From: Lujinxingiaceae bacterium
GTDB lineage: Bacteria; Myxococcota_A; Bradymonadia; Bradymonadales; Bradymonadaceae
NCBI GenBank assembly: GCA_013697635.1
Contig: JACCWM010000057.1
Span: 1-60,254, forward strand
DNA length: 60,254 nt
Direction of reading: 5' to 3'
This document shows, piece by piece, positions 1 to 9,257 of the stretch. Each line of letters begins with the position of its first letter. Position 1 is the stretch's first letter. A program made the position numbers and the translations under genes. The notes below the pieces were generated by a model that worked only from the letters and a program-made list of their open reading frames with translations, ran no database searches and had not been told where the DNA came from.

Positions 1-493
1 ATCTGAAACGGAGCCTGGGGGCTTGTCCCCCCAGGCGATCCGTCGGCCTCCCGATGGCCACGCGGTCTTGCGGTGGGCAGGTCGTCGGCATCCCTGATCC
101 CTTGATGGTGGGCGGCCCGTCGGCTCCCCTGACCCCCCGACAGCCCGCCTGCCACGGGGGCGTTTCTGGACCCGGTTCAGCCCTGCCGACGAACCACCGG
201 CGTTTCTGGACCCGGTTCAGCCCTGCCGACACGAACCAGCGGCGTTTCTGGACCCGGTCCAGCCCTGCCGACACGAACCACCGGCGTTTCTGGACCCGGT
301 CCGGCCCTGCTGGAAAAAATGCCCGCGTTTCTGGGCCGGGTCCAGACGCGCTGATAAAAACCGCCGGCATTTCTGGACCGGGTTCAGAAACGCCGGCAAA
401 AAATGCCAGAATTCTGGGCCAGGTCCAGACTCGCTGGCAAAAAGTATGAAAAGGGTTGGCCTGCGCCTAAAAATCACCCGCCCCAATCGCCGG
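1..493. other. Non-coding region downstream of antiporter gene, filled by a minisatellite
   Basis: No convincing gene is seen here. An open frame runs through part of it on each strand, but both are made of the repeat itself and have no ribosome-binding site. The region lies beyond the 3' end of the minus-strand antiporter gene and is dominated by the 41-42 bp repeat annotated separately. The first 150 bases are GC-rich and contain nothing I recognise. Confidence 0.6.
160..440. repeat. 41-42 bp tandem minisatellite with internal palindrome
   Basis: The core CGTTTCTGGA or a close variant recurs at about 161, 201, 243, 285, 326, 368 and, more degenerate, 407, giving a period of 40-42 bases. 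Each unit holds CTGGACCCGGTYCAG; in the unit near 250 it is a perfect inverted repeat, CTGGACC-C-GGTCCAG. The left copies are almost identical and the right copies have drifted. A longer near-palindrome covers about 364-398 (GCCGGC at each end, CTGG/TTCAG in the middle) and could form a cruciform or RNA hairpin ending the minus-strand antiporter transcript. No spacer-like unique segments separate the units, so this is not a CRISPR array. Confidence 0.85.
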
Positions 494-3091
494 CTAGCTG
501 ACGGCCGTCTTGTCGATGCCTGGCTTGTTGGCGTTGTGGGCGTTGCCCGAGCCGGGGGTGGGGCCCTGTGCGCCAGGCTCTTCGACGTCGCCGTTGTCGC
601 GGGCGAGGTCCTTGAGCACTTCGATGATCTCGCTCTTGACGTGGTTTGAGGCCAGGGCGCGTGCGTCGGTGATGTGGCTGACGATCTGGCCGAGCTCGGC
701 GAAGCGCTGCAGATGGTCTTGGAGTGAGACATCCTCCGGGCTGAGCAACAAGAACACCAGGTGGATCGGGTGCTCGGCATGCTCGCGCAGGCTCAAGCCC
801 TTCTCGCTGGTCGCGACGAAGACCAGGGTCTTGAGCACATGGGGGGTGCGCGCGTGAGCCAGGATGACGCCCTGGGAGGCCTCGGTGGTAAAGCCGGTCT
901 GCTCGCTGACCACCGCCGCGGTGACCTCTTTGAGGCGGCGCTCATCGGACTCAAAGCGTGTGGCGAGCATGTAGCTGACGGCCTCCTCGTAGTCGGTTGC
1001 CGGGATGTTCAAGGCGATGCGCTCGGGGCGAAACAGATCCTGGGTCGAGACGCTCGAAGGCAAAGGTGTCAACATGGGCGAGCTCTCCATCTGGGCGGGA
1101 AACAAGAAGACCATGTTTTGGTCGCCCAGCTCGCTGACCTTGCTCGGCAGGCGCTCGAGCTCGGCCGACCAGGCGACCGTGCCCTTTCGCGCGGCCAGAA
1201 AGATCACCAGATCGTTGGCTTCGATGCGCTTGCTCAGTGTCTTGAGCAAGTCCTCGAAGTTGAGAAATCCCACGAAGGTTGAGGTCACCTCGGGCTTGAT
1301 CGCGTCAAAGCGCGAGCGCATGCGCCGCATGTCGTCTTGCAGACACAGGCCCGTGCACAGTGCGCCCAGGGCGTTGGTAATACGCTTGATCGCGCGCACA
1401 GCGAGGATAAAGCCCGGGTGGTGCTCGATATGGGGCGGAAAGACCACGACGACGCGCTGGGTCGTATTGATCGGCTGCTTGAGCCGACAGATGAAGATCT
1501 GCTGTTCGGACTCGTCGAGCAGCTGGTCGGTGATCCGGCCAAAGGTGCCCTTTTGCTGGCTCTCGGGGCCTTGCCAGCCGACGACGACGTCCGAGATGCG
1601 CCGCTCGATGATCGCGCGCGCAATGCCCGTGGCCGGGTTGTGCGCCACCCGGGTGACCGGCACGACGGGCACCTCGGCGCTCGCGCCGTGGATGACGGAG
1701 TTGGAGAGCATCTTCTCGGCGTTGGCCACGCGCAAGGTGGTCTCCTCGTCGTCGGGAACGACCGCCAGCGGGTAGACGGGCTCCTCGCTGCCGTGCTCGC
1801 GCAAGATGAAGGTAAAATCGAGCAGCGAGCGCGCCGTGGCCGCATAAGCCATTGGAATCAGAATGCGCTGGGGTGCCTCGACGGGTGCATCGCCCCTGGC
1901 CTGCTCCTCTTTGATCGCGAGGCGTCGGCCGTATTTTTCGGCCACCATCGGGGCCACAAAGCAGGTCACCGCGATCATCACGATCGTGCCGTTGAGCACG
2001 GCCTCGTTGAACAGCCCGACGTCGTAGGCGACGAGCACCACGGCCAGCGTTGCCGCGGCCTGCGCCACGCTCAGACTGTAGATCACCATGCCTTCTTCCG
2101 GGCTGTAATTGAGGATGCGCTGGGTGATCATGGCGGCGAGCCACTTGGTGCTCAGCGCCGTGAGCACCATGGCCGCGGCGACGATCAGCGCCTCGGTGCC
2201 GGCGAAAAGCACGCGCACGTCGACGAGCATGCCCACCGAGATCAAGAAGAAGGGGATGAACAGCGCGTTGCCGACGAACTCGATGCGGTTCATCAACGTG
2301 CTGCTCTCGGGAATCAGGCGATTGAGCGCGAGCCCGGCCAGGAAGGCCCCGATGATCGCCTCGACGCCGGCCACCTCGGAGAGAAACGCCGCCAAAAACA
2401 CCGCCGCGAGCACGAAGACGTACTCGCGCACGCCCTCGCTGCCCACGATGCGAAAAAACCAGCGGCCGACCTTGGGTAAGCCCCAAAAGAGCAAGAATGT
2501 GTAGATGCTCAGACCGGTGCCCAGCCGAATCCAGAAGGCCGCATCAAGCTCGCCGCGTGTTGCGCCCATGACCACGGCCAGCACGAGCAAGGCCGCGGTG
2601 TCGGTGATGATCGTGCCACCCACGGCGGTGGTCACCGAGCTCGCCTTGGACAGCCCCAGCTTGCTGATCACCGGATAGCCAAGCAGCGTATGCGAGGCGA
2701 ACATGCTGGCGAGCAAGACGGCGACCATGAAGTCAAAACCCAGGATGTAGTAGGCCACCGCCGTTCCCACCGACTGGGGGATGATGAAGGTGATGATCCC
2801 AAAGACGATGCTGTGGTTTTTGTACTTGAGGAAGCGGTTGAGATCGATCTCGAGGCCGGCCGTGAACATGATGTAGAGCAGGCCCACCGTGCCCAGAAGC
2901 CGAAAAGTCTGGTCGCGCTCGAGCAGACCGATGGCGTTGGGGCCGACCACGGCGCCGGCGATCAGCAGACCGATGATCCCGGGCAACTTGAGCTTACCGA
3001 CGAGCATCGGCGCTACAAGAATCATCAGCATGACCAGCGCAAAGGTGAGCACCGGGTCGGTTATCGGGATCTGAAAGTGTGAAGCGTGCAT
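494..3091 (-). CDS. CPA2-type cation/proton antiporter with Usp-like and PTS-IIA-like tail
   Basis: The 865-residue product has about 400 N-terminal residues of hydrophobic helices typical of Kef/CPA2 monovalent cation:proton antiporters, including GIIGLLIAGAVVGPN near residue 40. From about residue 410 the protein is soluble. RILIPMAYAATARSLLDF resembles the start of a universal-stress-protein fold, and residues about 690-830 resemble a PTS EIIA type-2 domain. The motif GVILAHARTPHV keeps the His of the phosphorylatable PHA motif but replaces its Pro with Ala. The start is placed at ATG 3091 because the frame upstream is not protein-like and the helices begin just after. It is divergent from the antiporter operon at 3352. 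Exact ion specificity (K+ or Na+) cannot be read from the sequence. Confidence 0.85.
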   Translation of the reverse strand: MHASHFQIPITDPVLTFALVMLMILVAPMLVGKLKLPGIIGLLIAGAVVGPNAIGLLERDQTFRLLGTVGLLYIMFTAGLEIDLNRFLKYKNHSIVFGIITFIIPQSVGTAVAYYILGFDFMVAVLLASMFASHTLLGYPVISKLGLSKASSVTTAVGGTIITDTAALLVLAVVMGATRGELDAAFWIRLGTGLSIYTFLLFWGLPKVGRWFFRIVGSEGVREYVFVLAAVFLAAFLSEVAGVEAIIGAFLAGLALNRLIPESSTLMNRIEFVGNALFIPFFLISVGMLVDVRVLFAGTEALIVAAAMVLTALSTKWLAAMITQRILNYSPEEGMVIYSLSVAQAAATLAVVLVAYDVGLFNEAVLNGTIVMIAVTCFVAPMVAEKYGRRLAIKEEQARGDAPVEAPQRILIPMAYAATARSLLDFTFILREHGSEEPVYPLAVVPDDEETTLRVANAEKMLSNSVIHGASAEVPVVPVTRVAHNPATGIARAIIERRISDVVVGWQGPESQQKGTFGRITDQLLDESEQQIFICRLKQPINTTQRVVVVFPPHIEHHPGFILAVRAIKRITNALGALCTGLCLQDDMRRMRSRFDAIKPEVTSTFVGFLNFEDLLKTLSKRIEANDLVIFLAARKGTVAWSAELERLPSKVSELGDQNMVFLFPAQMESSPMLTPLPSSVSTQDLFRPERIALNIPATDYEEAVSYMLATRFESDERRLKEVTAAVVSEQTGFTTEASQGVILAHARTPHVLKTLVFVATSEKGLSLREHAEHPIHLVFLLLSPEDVSLQDHLQRFAELGQIVSHITDARALASNHVKSEIIEVLKDLARDNGDVEEPGAQGPTPGSGNAHNANKPGIDKTAVS

Positions 3092-3351
3092 CGATGCCCT
3101 CGTCCAGAGACAGGCCCGCCTGTGGACGCGCCAGGCGGCCACACGGCAAGGGCACGGTTTTTTGTCCCGTTCGCCCAAAGGATGCAATAATGCCCGGGCA
3201 AGCCGCCCGCACGCAAGGGGCTGGGTTGAGAAATAACCTTGACCGCAACACCTTTTTGCAGATTTAGTGAGCCGTTGATCCTTGCGAGAATCTTTCCCAC
3301 TGGCACATCCCAGAGCCGCCAGGGCTGGGCGCGGCCGTGCAATGGAAGATA

Positions 3352-4695
3352 ATGAAACCATTGAACTTAAAGAGCATTTCGCGCCGAGCACTGGGGCCCT
3401 TGCTGGCCTGCGCCTTTGGCGCGCTCTGGGGCGCGCCGGCCTGGGCGGTGACCGCGGATGCCAATGGCGACCAATCCCGCGTGCTGGTGCTTTTGGCCGT
3501 GGTCGCCGGCGCCTACCTGATCTCCTATTTGCTCTTGGGCTGGCTGACGCGCCGCTTTGGCCTGGTCATGGGCGTTCAATACATCCTGCTTGGCATCGCG
3601 ATCGGCCCGGCCTTTAGCGTGCTCGACAGCGCAACGCTGGCAGGCTTCGAGCCCCTGGTGGCGCTGGCTGTGGGCGCCATGGGAATGCTGGCCGGCCTCG
3701 AGTTCAACGTTCGCCGATTGGCCGTCCAGGAGGGCCGCGCGCTCAAGATCGCCTCGCTTGTCACCGTGGCCACGCTCTTGCTCGTCGTGGGTGTGCCCAT
3801 GCTGTTCTTGCACACCCAGCTTGGCGCCGAGAATCTGTGGCGCTGGATGCCGATCGTGTTGGGCATCGGCGCCATCTCACTGGTCGCCGACCCCCGCCAC
3901 CTGGCCGGTCTGCTCAGCTACTTCGAGGTCGACAATCCGGTCTCGGAGCTGGCCAATAACGTCAATTGGCTTTGCACCGTGCTCGCTGTGCTCGTCTTTG
4001 GGATCTTGTTTTGCGCCTACAATCCCGGCACCACAATCCTCGCCGAGCACCTGGGCTGGGTGCAATGGCTGGTGGCCCATATCGCGGTGGGCACGATCTT
4101 GGGCACGATCTGCGGCGCGCTGGTCCAACTTCGCCCCGATGACGAGCGCCTGATGACGATTCTCATCGGCACCGTCGTCTTGGCCAGCGGGCTGGCCTAC
4201 ACGACGACGCTCTCGCTGGTGTTCGTCAATTTCATCGCCGGCTTTGTGATCATCAACATGTCCGACGAAGCGATGCGCGTGCAACGCATGTTCGTCAACC
4301 TCGAGCGTCCGCTGTACGTGATCTTGCTCTTCTTTGTCGGCACGGGCCTGGTCTGGAACGTATCGGTCTGGGTCTATGTGCTCGTGCTCGTTTATCTCGT
4401 GTTGCGCTATCTGGGGCGCTGGGCGGGCGTGATGCTCTATCGCCCCTCGGTCTCGGGATTTCGCCCCGATCCCGGCATTCACCGCGCGCTCTGGGCGCCC
4501 GGCGGACTGTCCGCAGCGATGATCCTCGACTTCTTCGGCGTCTTTGGCGAGGTGCTCTACGCTGATGCAGCGATGACCGGCTTCATTGCCGTCTTGATCG
4601 CCAGCGAGATTGTGGCCTTCATCCTGGCGCGTGGCTGGGTCATCGACATCAGCGACGTCACCTCGGATCGACGCGATCGCAAGCGAGGCCAGTGA
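3352..4695 (+). CDS. Cation/proton antiporter membrane protein
   Basis: A 447-residue, almost entirely hydrophobic protein of the CPA2 antiporter type. It begins with a signal-like segment (LLACAFGALWGAPAWA), followed by about a dozen membrane helices with Gly-rich turns such as MGMLAGLEFNV. It has no RCK/TrkA-N or other large soluble tail, unlike its two neighbours. ATG 3352 is preferred over GTG 3337 because GGAAG lies just upstream, though the spacing is short. The stop codon overlaps the next gene as TGATG at 4693-4697, so the two are probably translationally coupled. It may act with the fusion protein downstream as a two-subunit antiporter; that pairing is inference from the overlap. Confidence 0.78.
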   Translation: MKPLNLKSISRRALGPLLACAFGALWGAPAWAVTADANGDQSRVLVLLAVVAGAYLISYLLLGWLTRRFGLVMGVQYILLGIAIGPAFSVLDSATLAGFEPLVALAVGAMGMLAGLEFNVRRLAVQEGRALKIASLVTVATLLLVVGVPMLFLHTQLGAENLWRWMPIVLGIGAISLVADPRHLAGLLSYFEVDNPVSELANNVNWLCTVLAVLVFGILFCAYNPGTTILAEHLGWVQWLVAHIAVGTILGTICGALVQLRPDDERLMTILIGTVVLASGLAYTTTLSLVFVNFIAGFVIINMSDEAMRVQRMFVNLERPLYVILLFFVGTGLVWNVSVWVYVLVLVYLVLRYLGRWAGVMLYRPSVSGFRPDPGIHRALWAPGGLSAAMILDFFGVFGEVLYADAAMTGFIAVLIASEIVAFILARGWVIDISDVTSDRRDRKRGQ

Positions 4696-7600
4696 TGCGC
4701 CATTTGTTGACCATGGTCATCCTGACTACCCTGATGGGTATTGGGCACTTCCTGGCGAACTCGCACGGCATCGCCTGGTCGTCGGCCCATACGCTGGTGG
4801 CCGTAGGCTTTTTGGTGCTCGTGGCCTTCTCGATTGGCGAGGTCTTTCGCCGGTTCGGGCTGCCGGCGCTGCTGGGCTACATCACGGTGGGCGTCTTGTT
4901 TGGCCCAAGCCTGGCCGCCCAGCTTCCCTTCGAATCTCCGCTGGCGATCATCACGGCCGACGTGCTCGCCGATATGCGTGTGGTCAACGTGCTCGTCGTC
5001 GGCGTGATCGGCATGCTCGCTGGCGGCAAGTTTCGCATCAGCGAGCTGGCCGGCAACGTGCGTCTGCTGCTCGTGCTGACCTTTGCGATCCTGGTGCTCG
5101 TCGTACCGCTCACGGTGGTGAGCGTGCTCGCCCTGGCTCAGCTCTTTCCGCAGTCGCTGAGTTTTGTCGCAGACCTGCCCCTGGCCAGCCAGGTGATCGT
5201 CGCGCTGTTCTTCGGCGTGATCGCCTTTGGACTTAGCCCGAGCACCACGGTCGCGGTGATCCAGGAGCTGCGCGCGCGCGGGCCGCTCTCCACGGTCGTT
5301 TTGGGCGTCGTCTTGCTTGGCGAGGTGGTGCTCTTCGCCGTCTTTGCGCTCCTGCTGGCCGTCTCGCGCTATGTGCTCGGCCCGGAGGTCGTGACTTTTG
5401 GCCTGATCGCAAGCCATGTGCCGATCGTGTTCATCGATCTGGCGCTGGCCATCTTGCTGGGCGCAAGCGTGGGCATCCTCTCGGTGCTCTATTTGACCTA
5501 TGTCAAAAAGGAGCCCCTGCTCTTTACGCTGGTCGTCATCTTCGTGGCCTACTATGCCGCCTGGGCTCTGGGCGCCGAGGCACTGCTCACCTTTCTGGTC
5601 GCCGGCTTCTTTGTTCAAAACGCCTCCTCGCAGGGCGACGAGTTGGTGCGCTCGCTCGAGCGCATCGGCATGCCCGTCTTCGTCGTCTATTTTGCGCTGG
5701 TCGCAGCACAGCTCGATCTGGAGGCCGCCGCCGGCTACCTGCCCCTGGTGCTGGGCTTGATCTTTGCGCGCGTGGTTGGCCTTCATTTCGCCACGCGCCT
5801 GGCTGCACGAAAAGCCCTGGAGACCAACCGCTCCTACGACTTTCTGCACGTCACCTTCCTCGCTCAAGACGCCGTGGTGCTCGTGCTGGCCGGCGTGGTT
5901 GCCGCGAATTTCCCAGGCTGGGGCGCAGACTTTCAAAACGTGATCATGGCCACGGTCATCGCCTATCTCATCGGCGGCCCGATCTTGCTCAAGCTGGCCC
6001 TGGACCGCGCCGGCGAGACCCAGGGTGCGCGCCGGCGCATCATCGAAGAGATGGAATACCGCGTCGAGGACAGCGAGGGGGCAGTCGATCTCGATCTGCA
6101 AGCCCAGCTTCCCGATCCCGACTTCGCCGACGCCTGGCTGCGCGGTCGCATCGAGGATCTCAAAGAGGCCTTGATCGAGCTCGACGGCCAATGGGTGCGC
6201 ACACCGCTCTTGGAGCAGCGTGACCACCTGCTGAGTTTTTTGGCCGAGGTACACACCTCATTTGACGAGGTCGTCGAACGCCTCCATACCCACCTCACCG
6301 CCGGCCAGGCCAACGACCATCTCGAGGCGATGCCAGAGCTCGTATGGGAGCTGCAAAAGCGCTTGACCAGCCGCTTGCACCCGCTGCTCGAGAACCTGCT
6401 CGCAAAGCCCAGCGTGGCCGTGCCGGCGAGCTCGATGGAGGCCTTCCTCGAGGCGATTCGCTCGCTCGAGGATACCCAGAGCATCTACAAGGTCGAGCGT
6501 GAGCAGGAGCTCGTCGAGAGTCGAGCCGATGACGGTCGCCTGCTCGACTTCGTCAAGCGCTTGCGCCGCGTGCGCCGACGGCTGCGAGGACCGGGCTATC
6601 GCAGCGTGCCGCTGGGACGGCTCTGGCGCTATTATGTGGAGCTTGCGCTGCCGACAAGCTTTGCGCGCGATACACCCCAGCTTGCCATCCAGCACGAGCT
6701 GTTCTGGCGTGAGATGTGGCGCCATTTGAAGCTGCTCGACGCCTTGTTTGGCGATCTCAATCGCGCGCTCGCGGCCCCGGCGCCCGAGGTCGCGCCCGAT
6801 CTTGTCGTCCCCAACGACTCCGATGACGACGAGTCCCTCGCTGCGGCGTCAACGACGATCGCCGCGCCAACGCCCAAGAACGCCCGCATCAAGCAGCACC
6901 TCGACGAGTTTAGTGCGACCACCCAGGAGCGCCATGACGAACTCGTCGATCTGCTCAATCGCTCGACCGAGGTCGCCTTGCACCGCTATGGGCGCGGTGT
7001 CGCGCGCGCCTACACGGCCTTTCTAGGCGGCGCGGCGCGCGCTGGAACCAGCGAGCTGCCCGCCTTTCGCTACCGTCCGGCGACGCGCTTCGATCAAGCG
7101 CGTCGCGCCGAGGCGCGCATCACCGAGCGCCTCGCGCGCCAGTTGAACACCGTTGCAGGCTACCGCGGCTGGATTCTACTCGATCACGAGCGCGCGCTCT
7201 TCGTGCAGTGGTTCCAGCTCTACAAGATGCGGGTGGGCCGCGTCGCCCACAGCCTCGTGGAGAGTCGCGGCCAGCACGAGCTCGACGAGCTCGGTGCACG
7301 CTGTCAGGCGGCGACCCGTCAGGCCGGCGCCGACTGGCCGGCGATCTTCGAGGAGCAGCTTCGACCCTTGCTCATCGCCCATCGGCGCACCGTGGAGAAT
7401 GCGCTCTCCCAGCTTCACCAGGGCGTCGGTACCCGCGTGCTCATTGACATCGTTGAGGCCCGCGTTGCCCGTCTGCCAATGATCATCGACGTGCTCGCTC
7501 AGGAATCCGAGCGCACGATCGTGTCGGCGTCGAGCTTCGCGCTGCCGCTTCGCCACTGGGTCGTCACTCGGCTCAGCCGCGAGTTGGCGCTTCGCTTTGT

Positions 7601-9245
7601 CGAGTTCAATGAGCGCGGCGGCGCGATCCTGATCGCCCACCTCAACGCGCTGGAAAACGTCGCCCAGATCCTCGAGTTCAACCTGCTCACGGCTGGCCGA
7701 GATCGCTCCAGCGACGCCAGCGAAGCAAACAGCTTCGCGACCAACGGGCTCGAGCGCGCTCAAAAGCTCGTGACCCAGGCCCAGAACCAGCTTCGCCACG
7801 ACGGCGCCGAGTTCGAGGCATGGATCCAACGCGAGATCGACGCCATCGCGCGCGCCACCTTCTCGCCGCTCATTGAGCGCCGCCTGGGCGAGATTCAGCG
7901 CGAATTGGCCCGCTTTGAGGCCTCCTCCTTCATCGCACGCGGCGAAAACTGGGCCAGCGAGTATCTGCGGCCGCTGGCCCGGCGCCTGCGCACCACCGGA
8001 GAGCACACCCGAGGCTATTGGAACGAAATCCTCGCCGATTTGCGCACGATGCTCGGACGCGAGGAAAAGATCGCCCAGCGCATCGACATCCGCGAGCGCC
8101 TCTACGCCGGTGAGCCGGCCGTCTCCTCGCTTGCGCCATCGATCTACCGGCGCCTCTTTACCCCCGTGCCGCTGGACATCCCGGACTTCTACGTGGCGCG
8201 GCCCCAGATCGAGCAGCGCTGCATGGAGGCCATCGCCCAGTGGTTCGAGGGCAGCCAACACAGCATCTTGATCACGGGCAACCGCGGCCTGGGCAAGCGC
8301 ACCCTGGTTCATCATCTCGTGCCCACGGGCATCTACGGCGTCTACAGCGAGCTTGCCGACGATCAATTCATGACCATCCGTCTCTCGGAGCACATCCGCA
8401 CTGAAGGCGACCTCTGCCGCCAGCTGGCCCCCCTGCTCGGCGGCGAGAGCGAGGCTGTGCTCGACGATCTCGACAGCTTCGCCGCCCGGCTGGCCGAGCG
8501 CAGCGGCCAGCGCCGCATCGTGATCATTGAAAACGGCGAGAAGATCTACACGCGCACCTCGGCCGGGCTGGCCATGTGCCGGCGTTTCTTGCGCATGGTA
8601 TCGAGCACCAGCCACCACACGCTCTGGATCGTGGTCATGGGCACGCCGGCCGCAACCCTGCTTGAGAGCATGGTCGGGCTGCACGACTACTTCACCCACA
8701 GCCTGGCGATCGAGCCGCTCACGAGCTCCGAGATCGAACAGATGATCATGGCCCGCCATCAGGTCAGCGGTTATATGCTGGACTTCCAGCCGCGCCAGTT
8801 GGGCCGGCTGCAGCGTCTGCGCAGACCCTTTTTGGGCACGACCGTGCGCCAACCACCCAGCGAATTCTTCGAGCTGCTCACCGAGCAGTGCCACGGCAAC
8901 CCGCACCTGGCCCTGCTCTACTGGCTGCGCGCGATCGCCCTCGACCCACTCGACGACATGCGCATCAGCGTCATGGCGCTGCATGCCCAGAATCTCCACC
9001 TGATCGACGAACTCTCACTGATCAAGAAGCTCATTTTGGCGCTGCTCGCTCAACACGGATCGCTGACACCTCTGCAGTTGCACCAGGTCATTCACCATTC
9101 TCTCGATGAGATCCACGTCGAGCTCGAACACCTGGCTCGGCTGGGTTTTGTGGAAATCTTGGCCGAAACCCTGGAGAATTACCGCCTGCGCGCCCTGGCC
9201 GCCCCGCTCGTCACCCACGAGCTCGGACAACGAAACCTGATCTAG
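4695..9245 (+). CDS. Antiporter / long helical region / P-loop NTPase fusion protein
   Basis: A 1516-residue protein. Residues 1 to about 415 are a CPA2-like antiporter membrane domain (FRRFGLPALLGYITVGVLFG near residue 55). Residues about 430-1130 are hydrophilic, Leu/Glu/Arg-rich and predicted mainly helical or coiled coil. Residues about 1165-1400 form a P-loop NTPase: Walker A GNRGLGKRT near 1195, and a Walker B-like strand RRIVIIEN near 1275 in which Glu-Asn replaces the usual Asp-Asp/Glu. A sensor-like LWIVVMGTP and a CHGNPHLALLYWL helix follow, as in STAND/AAA ATPases. The last 80 residues look like a winged helix (LTPLQLHQVIHHSLDEI). The ATG overlaps the upstream stop; GTG 4692 is an alternative start. 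I know of no characterised protein with this architecture. Confidence 0.82.
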   Translation: MRHLLTMVILTTLMGIGHFLANSHGIAWSSAHTLVAVGFLVLVAFSIGEVFRRFGLPALLGYITVGVLFGPSLAAQLPFESPLAIITADVLADMRVVNVLVVGVIGMLAGGKFRISELAGNVRLLLVLTFAILVLVVPLTVVSVLALAQLFPQSLSFVADLPLASQVIVALFFGVIAFGLSPSTTVAVIQELRARGPLSTVVLGVVLLGEVVLFAVFALLLAVSRYVLGPEVVTFGLIASHVPIVFIDLALAILLGASVGILSVLYLTYVKKEPLLFTLVVIFVAYYAAWALGAEALLTFLVAGFFVQNASSQGDELVRSLERIGMPVFVVYFALVAAQLDLEAAAGYLPLVLGLIFARVVGLHFATRLAARKALETNRSYDFLHVTFLAQDAVVLVLAGVVAANFPGWGADFQNVIMATVIAYLIGGPILLKLALDRAGETQGARRRIIEEMEYRVEDSEGAVDLDLQAQLPDPDFADAWLRGRIEDLKEALIELDGQWVRTPLLEQRDHLLSFLAEVHTSFDEVVERLHTHLTAGQANDHLEAMPELVWELQKRLTSRLHPLLENLLAKPSVAVPASSMEAFLEAIRSLEDTQSIYKVEREQELVESRADDGRLLDFVKRLRRVRRRLRGPGYRSVPLGRLWRYYVELALPTSFARDTPQLAIQHELFWREMWRHLKLLDALFGDLNRALAAPAPEVAPDLVVPNDSDDDESLAAASTTIAAPTPKNARIKQHLDEFSATTQERHDELVDLLNRSTEVALHRYGRGVARAYTAFLGGAARAGTSELPAFRYRPATRFDQARRAEARITERLARQLNTVAGYRGWILLDHERALFVQWFQLYKMRVGRVAHSLVESRGQHELDELGARCQAATRQAGADWPAIFEEQLRPLLIAHRRTVENALSQLHQGVGTRVLIDIVEARVARLPMIIDVLAQESERTIVSASSFALPLRHWVVTRLSRELALRFVEFNERGGAILIAHLNALENVAQILEFNLLTAGRDRSSDASEANSFATNGLERAQKLVTQAQNQLRHDGAEFEAWIQREIDAIARATFSPLIERRLGEIQRELARFEASSFIARGENWASEYLRPLARRLRTTGEHTRGYWNEILADLRTMLGREEKIAQRIDIRERLYAGEPAVSSLAPSIYRRLFTPVPLDIPDFYVARPQIEQRCMEAIAQWFEGSQHSILITGNRGLGKRTLVHHLVPTGIYGVYSELADDQFMTIRLSEHIRTEGDLCRQLAPLLGGESEAVLDDLDSFAARLAERSGQRRIVIIENGEKIYTRTSAGLAMCRRFLRMVSSTSHHTLWIVVMGTPAATLLESMVGLHDYFTHSLAIEPLTSSEIEQMIMARHQVSGYMLDFQPRQLGRLQRLRRPFLGTTVRQPPSEFFELLTEQCHGNPHLALLYWLRAIALDPLDDMRISVMALHAQNLHLIDELSLIKKLILALLAQHGSLTPLQLHQVIHHSLDEIHVELEHLARLGFVEILAETLENYRLRALAAPLVTHELGQRNLI

Positions 9246-9257
9246 AGCGAGCCCGCC

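Noticed and set aside
160-440. CRISPR array
   Set aside because: Units adjoin directly with no unique spacers of constant length, and no cas gene is in the window.
54-449. 131-codon open frame on the plus strand and a 187-codon frame on the minus strand over the first repeat
   Set aside because: They consist mostly of the 41-42 bp repeat, lack ribosome-binding sites, and the minus-strand frame also shadows the antiporter gene.
1337-2479. Long plus-strand frame opposite the first antiporter
   Set aside because: His/Arg/Gly-rich translation typical of a shadow frame in GC-rich DNA; the minus-strand antiporter is clear.
4557-6254. 565-codon minus-strand frame opposite the antiporter operon
   Set aside because: Composition rich in Gln/His/Asp and no domain; a shadow of the plus-strand membrane proteins.
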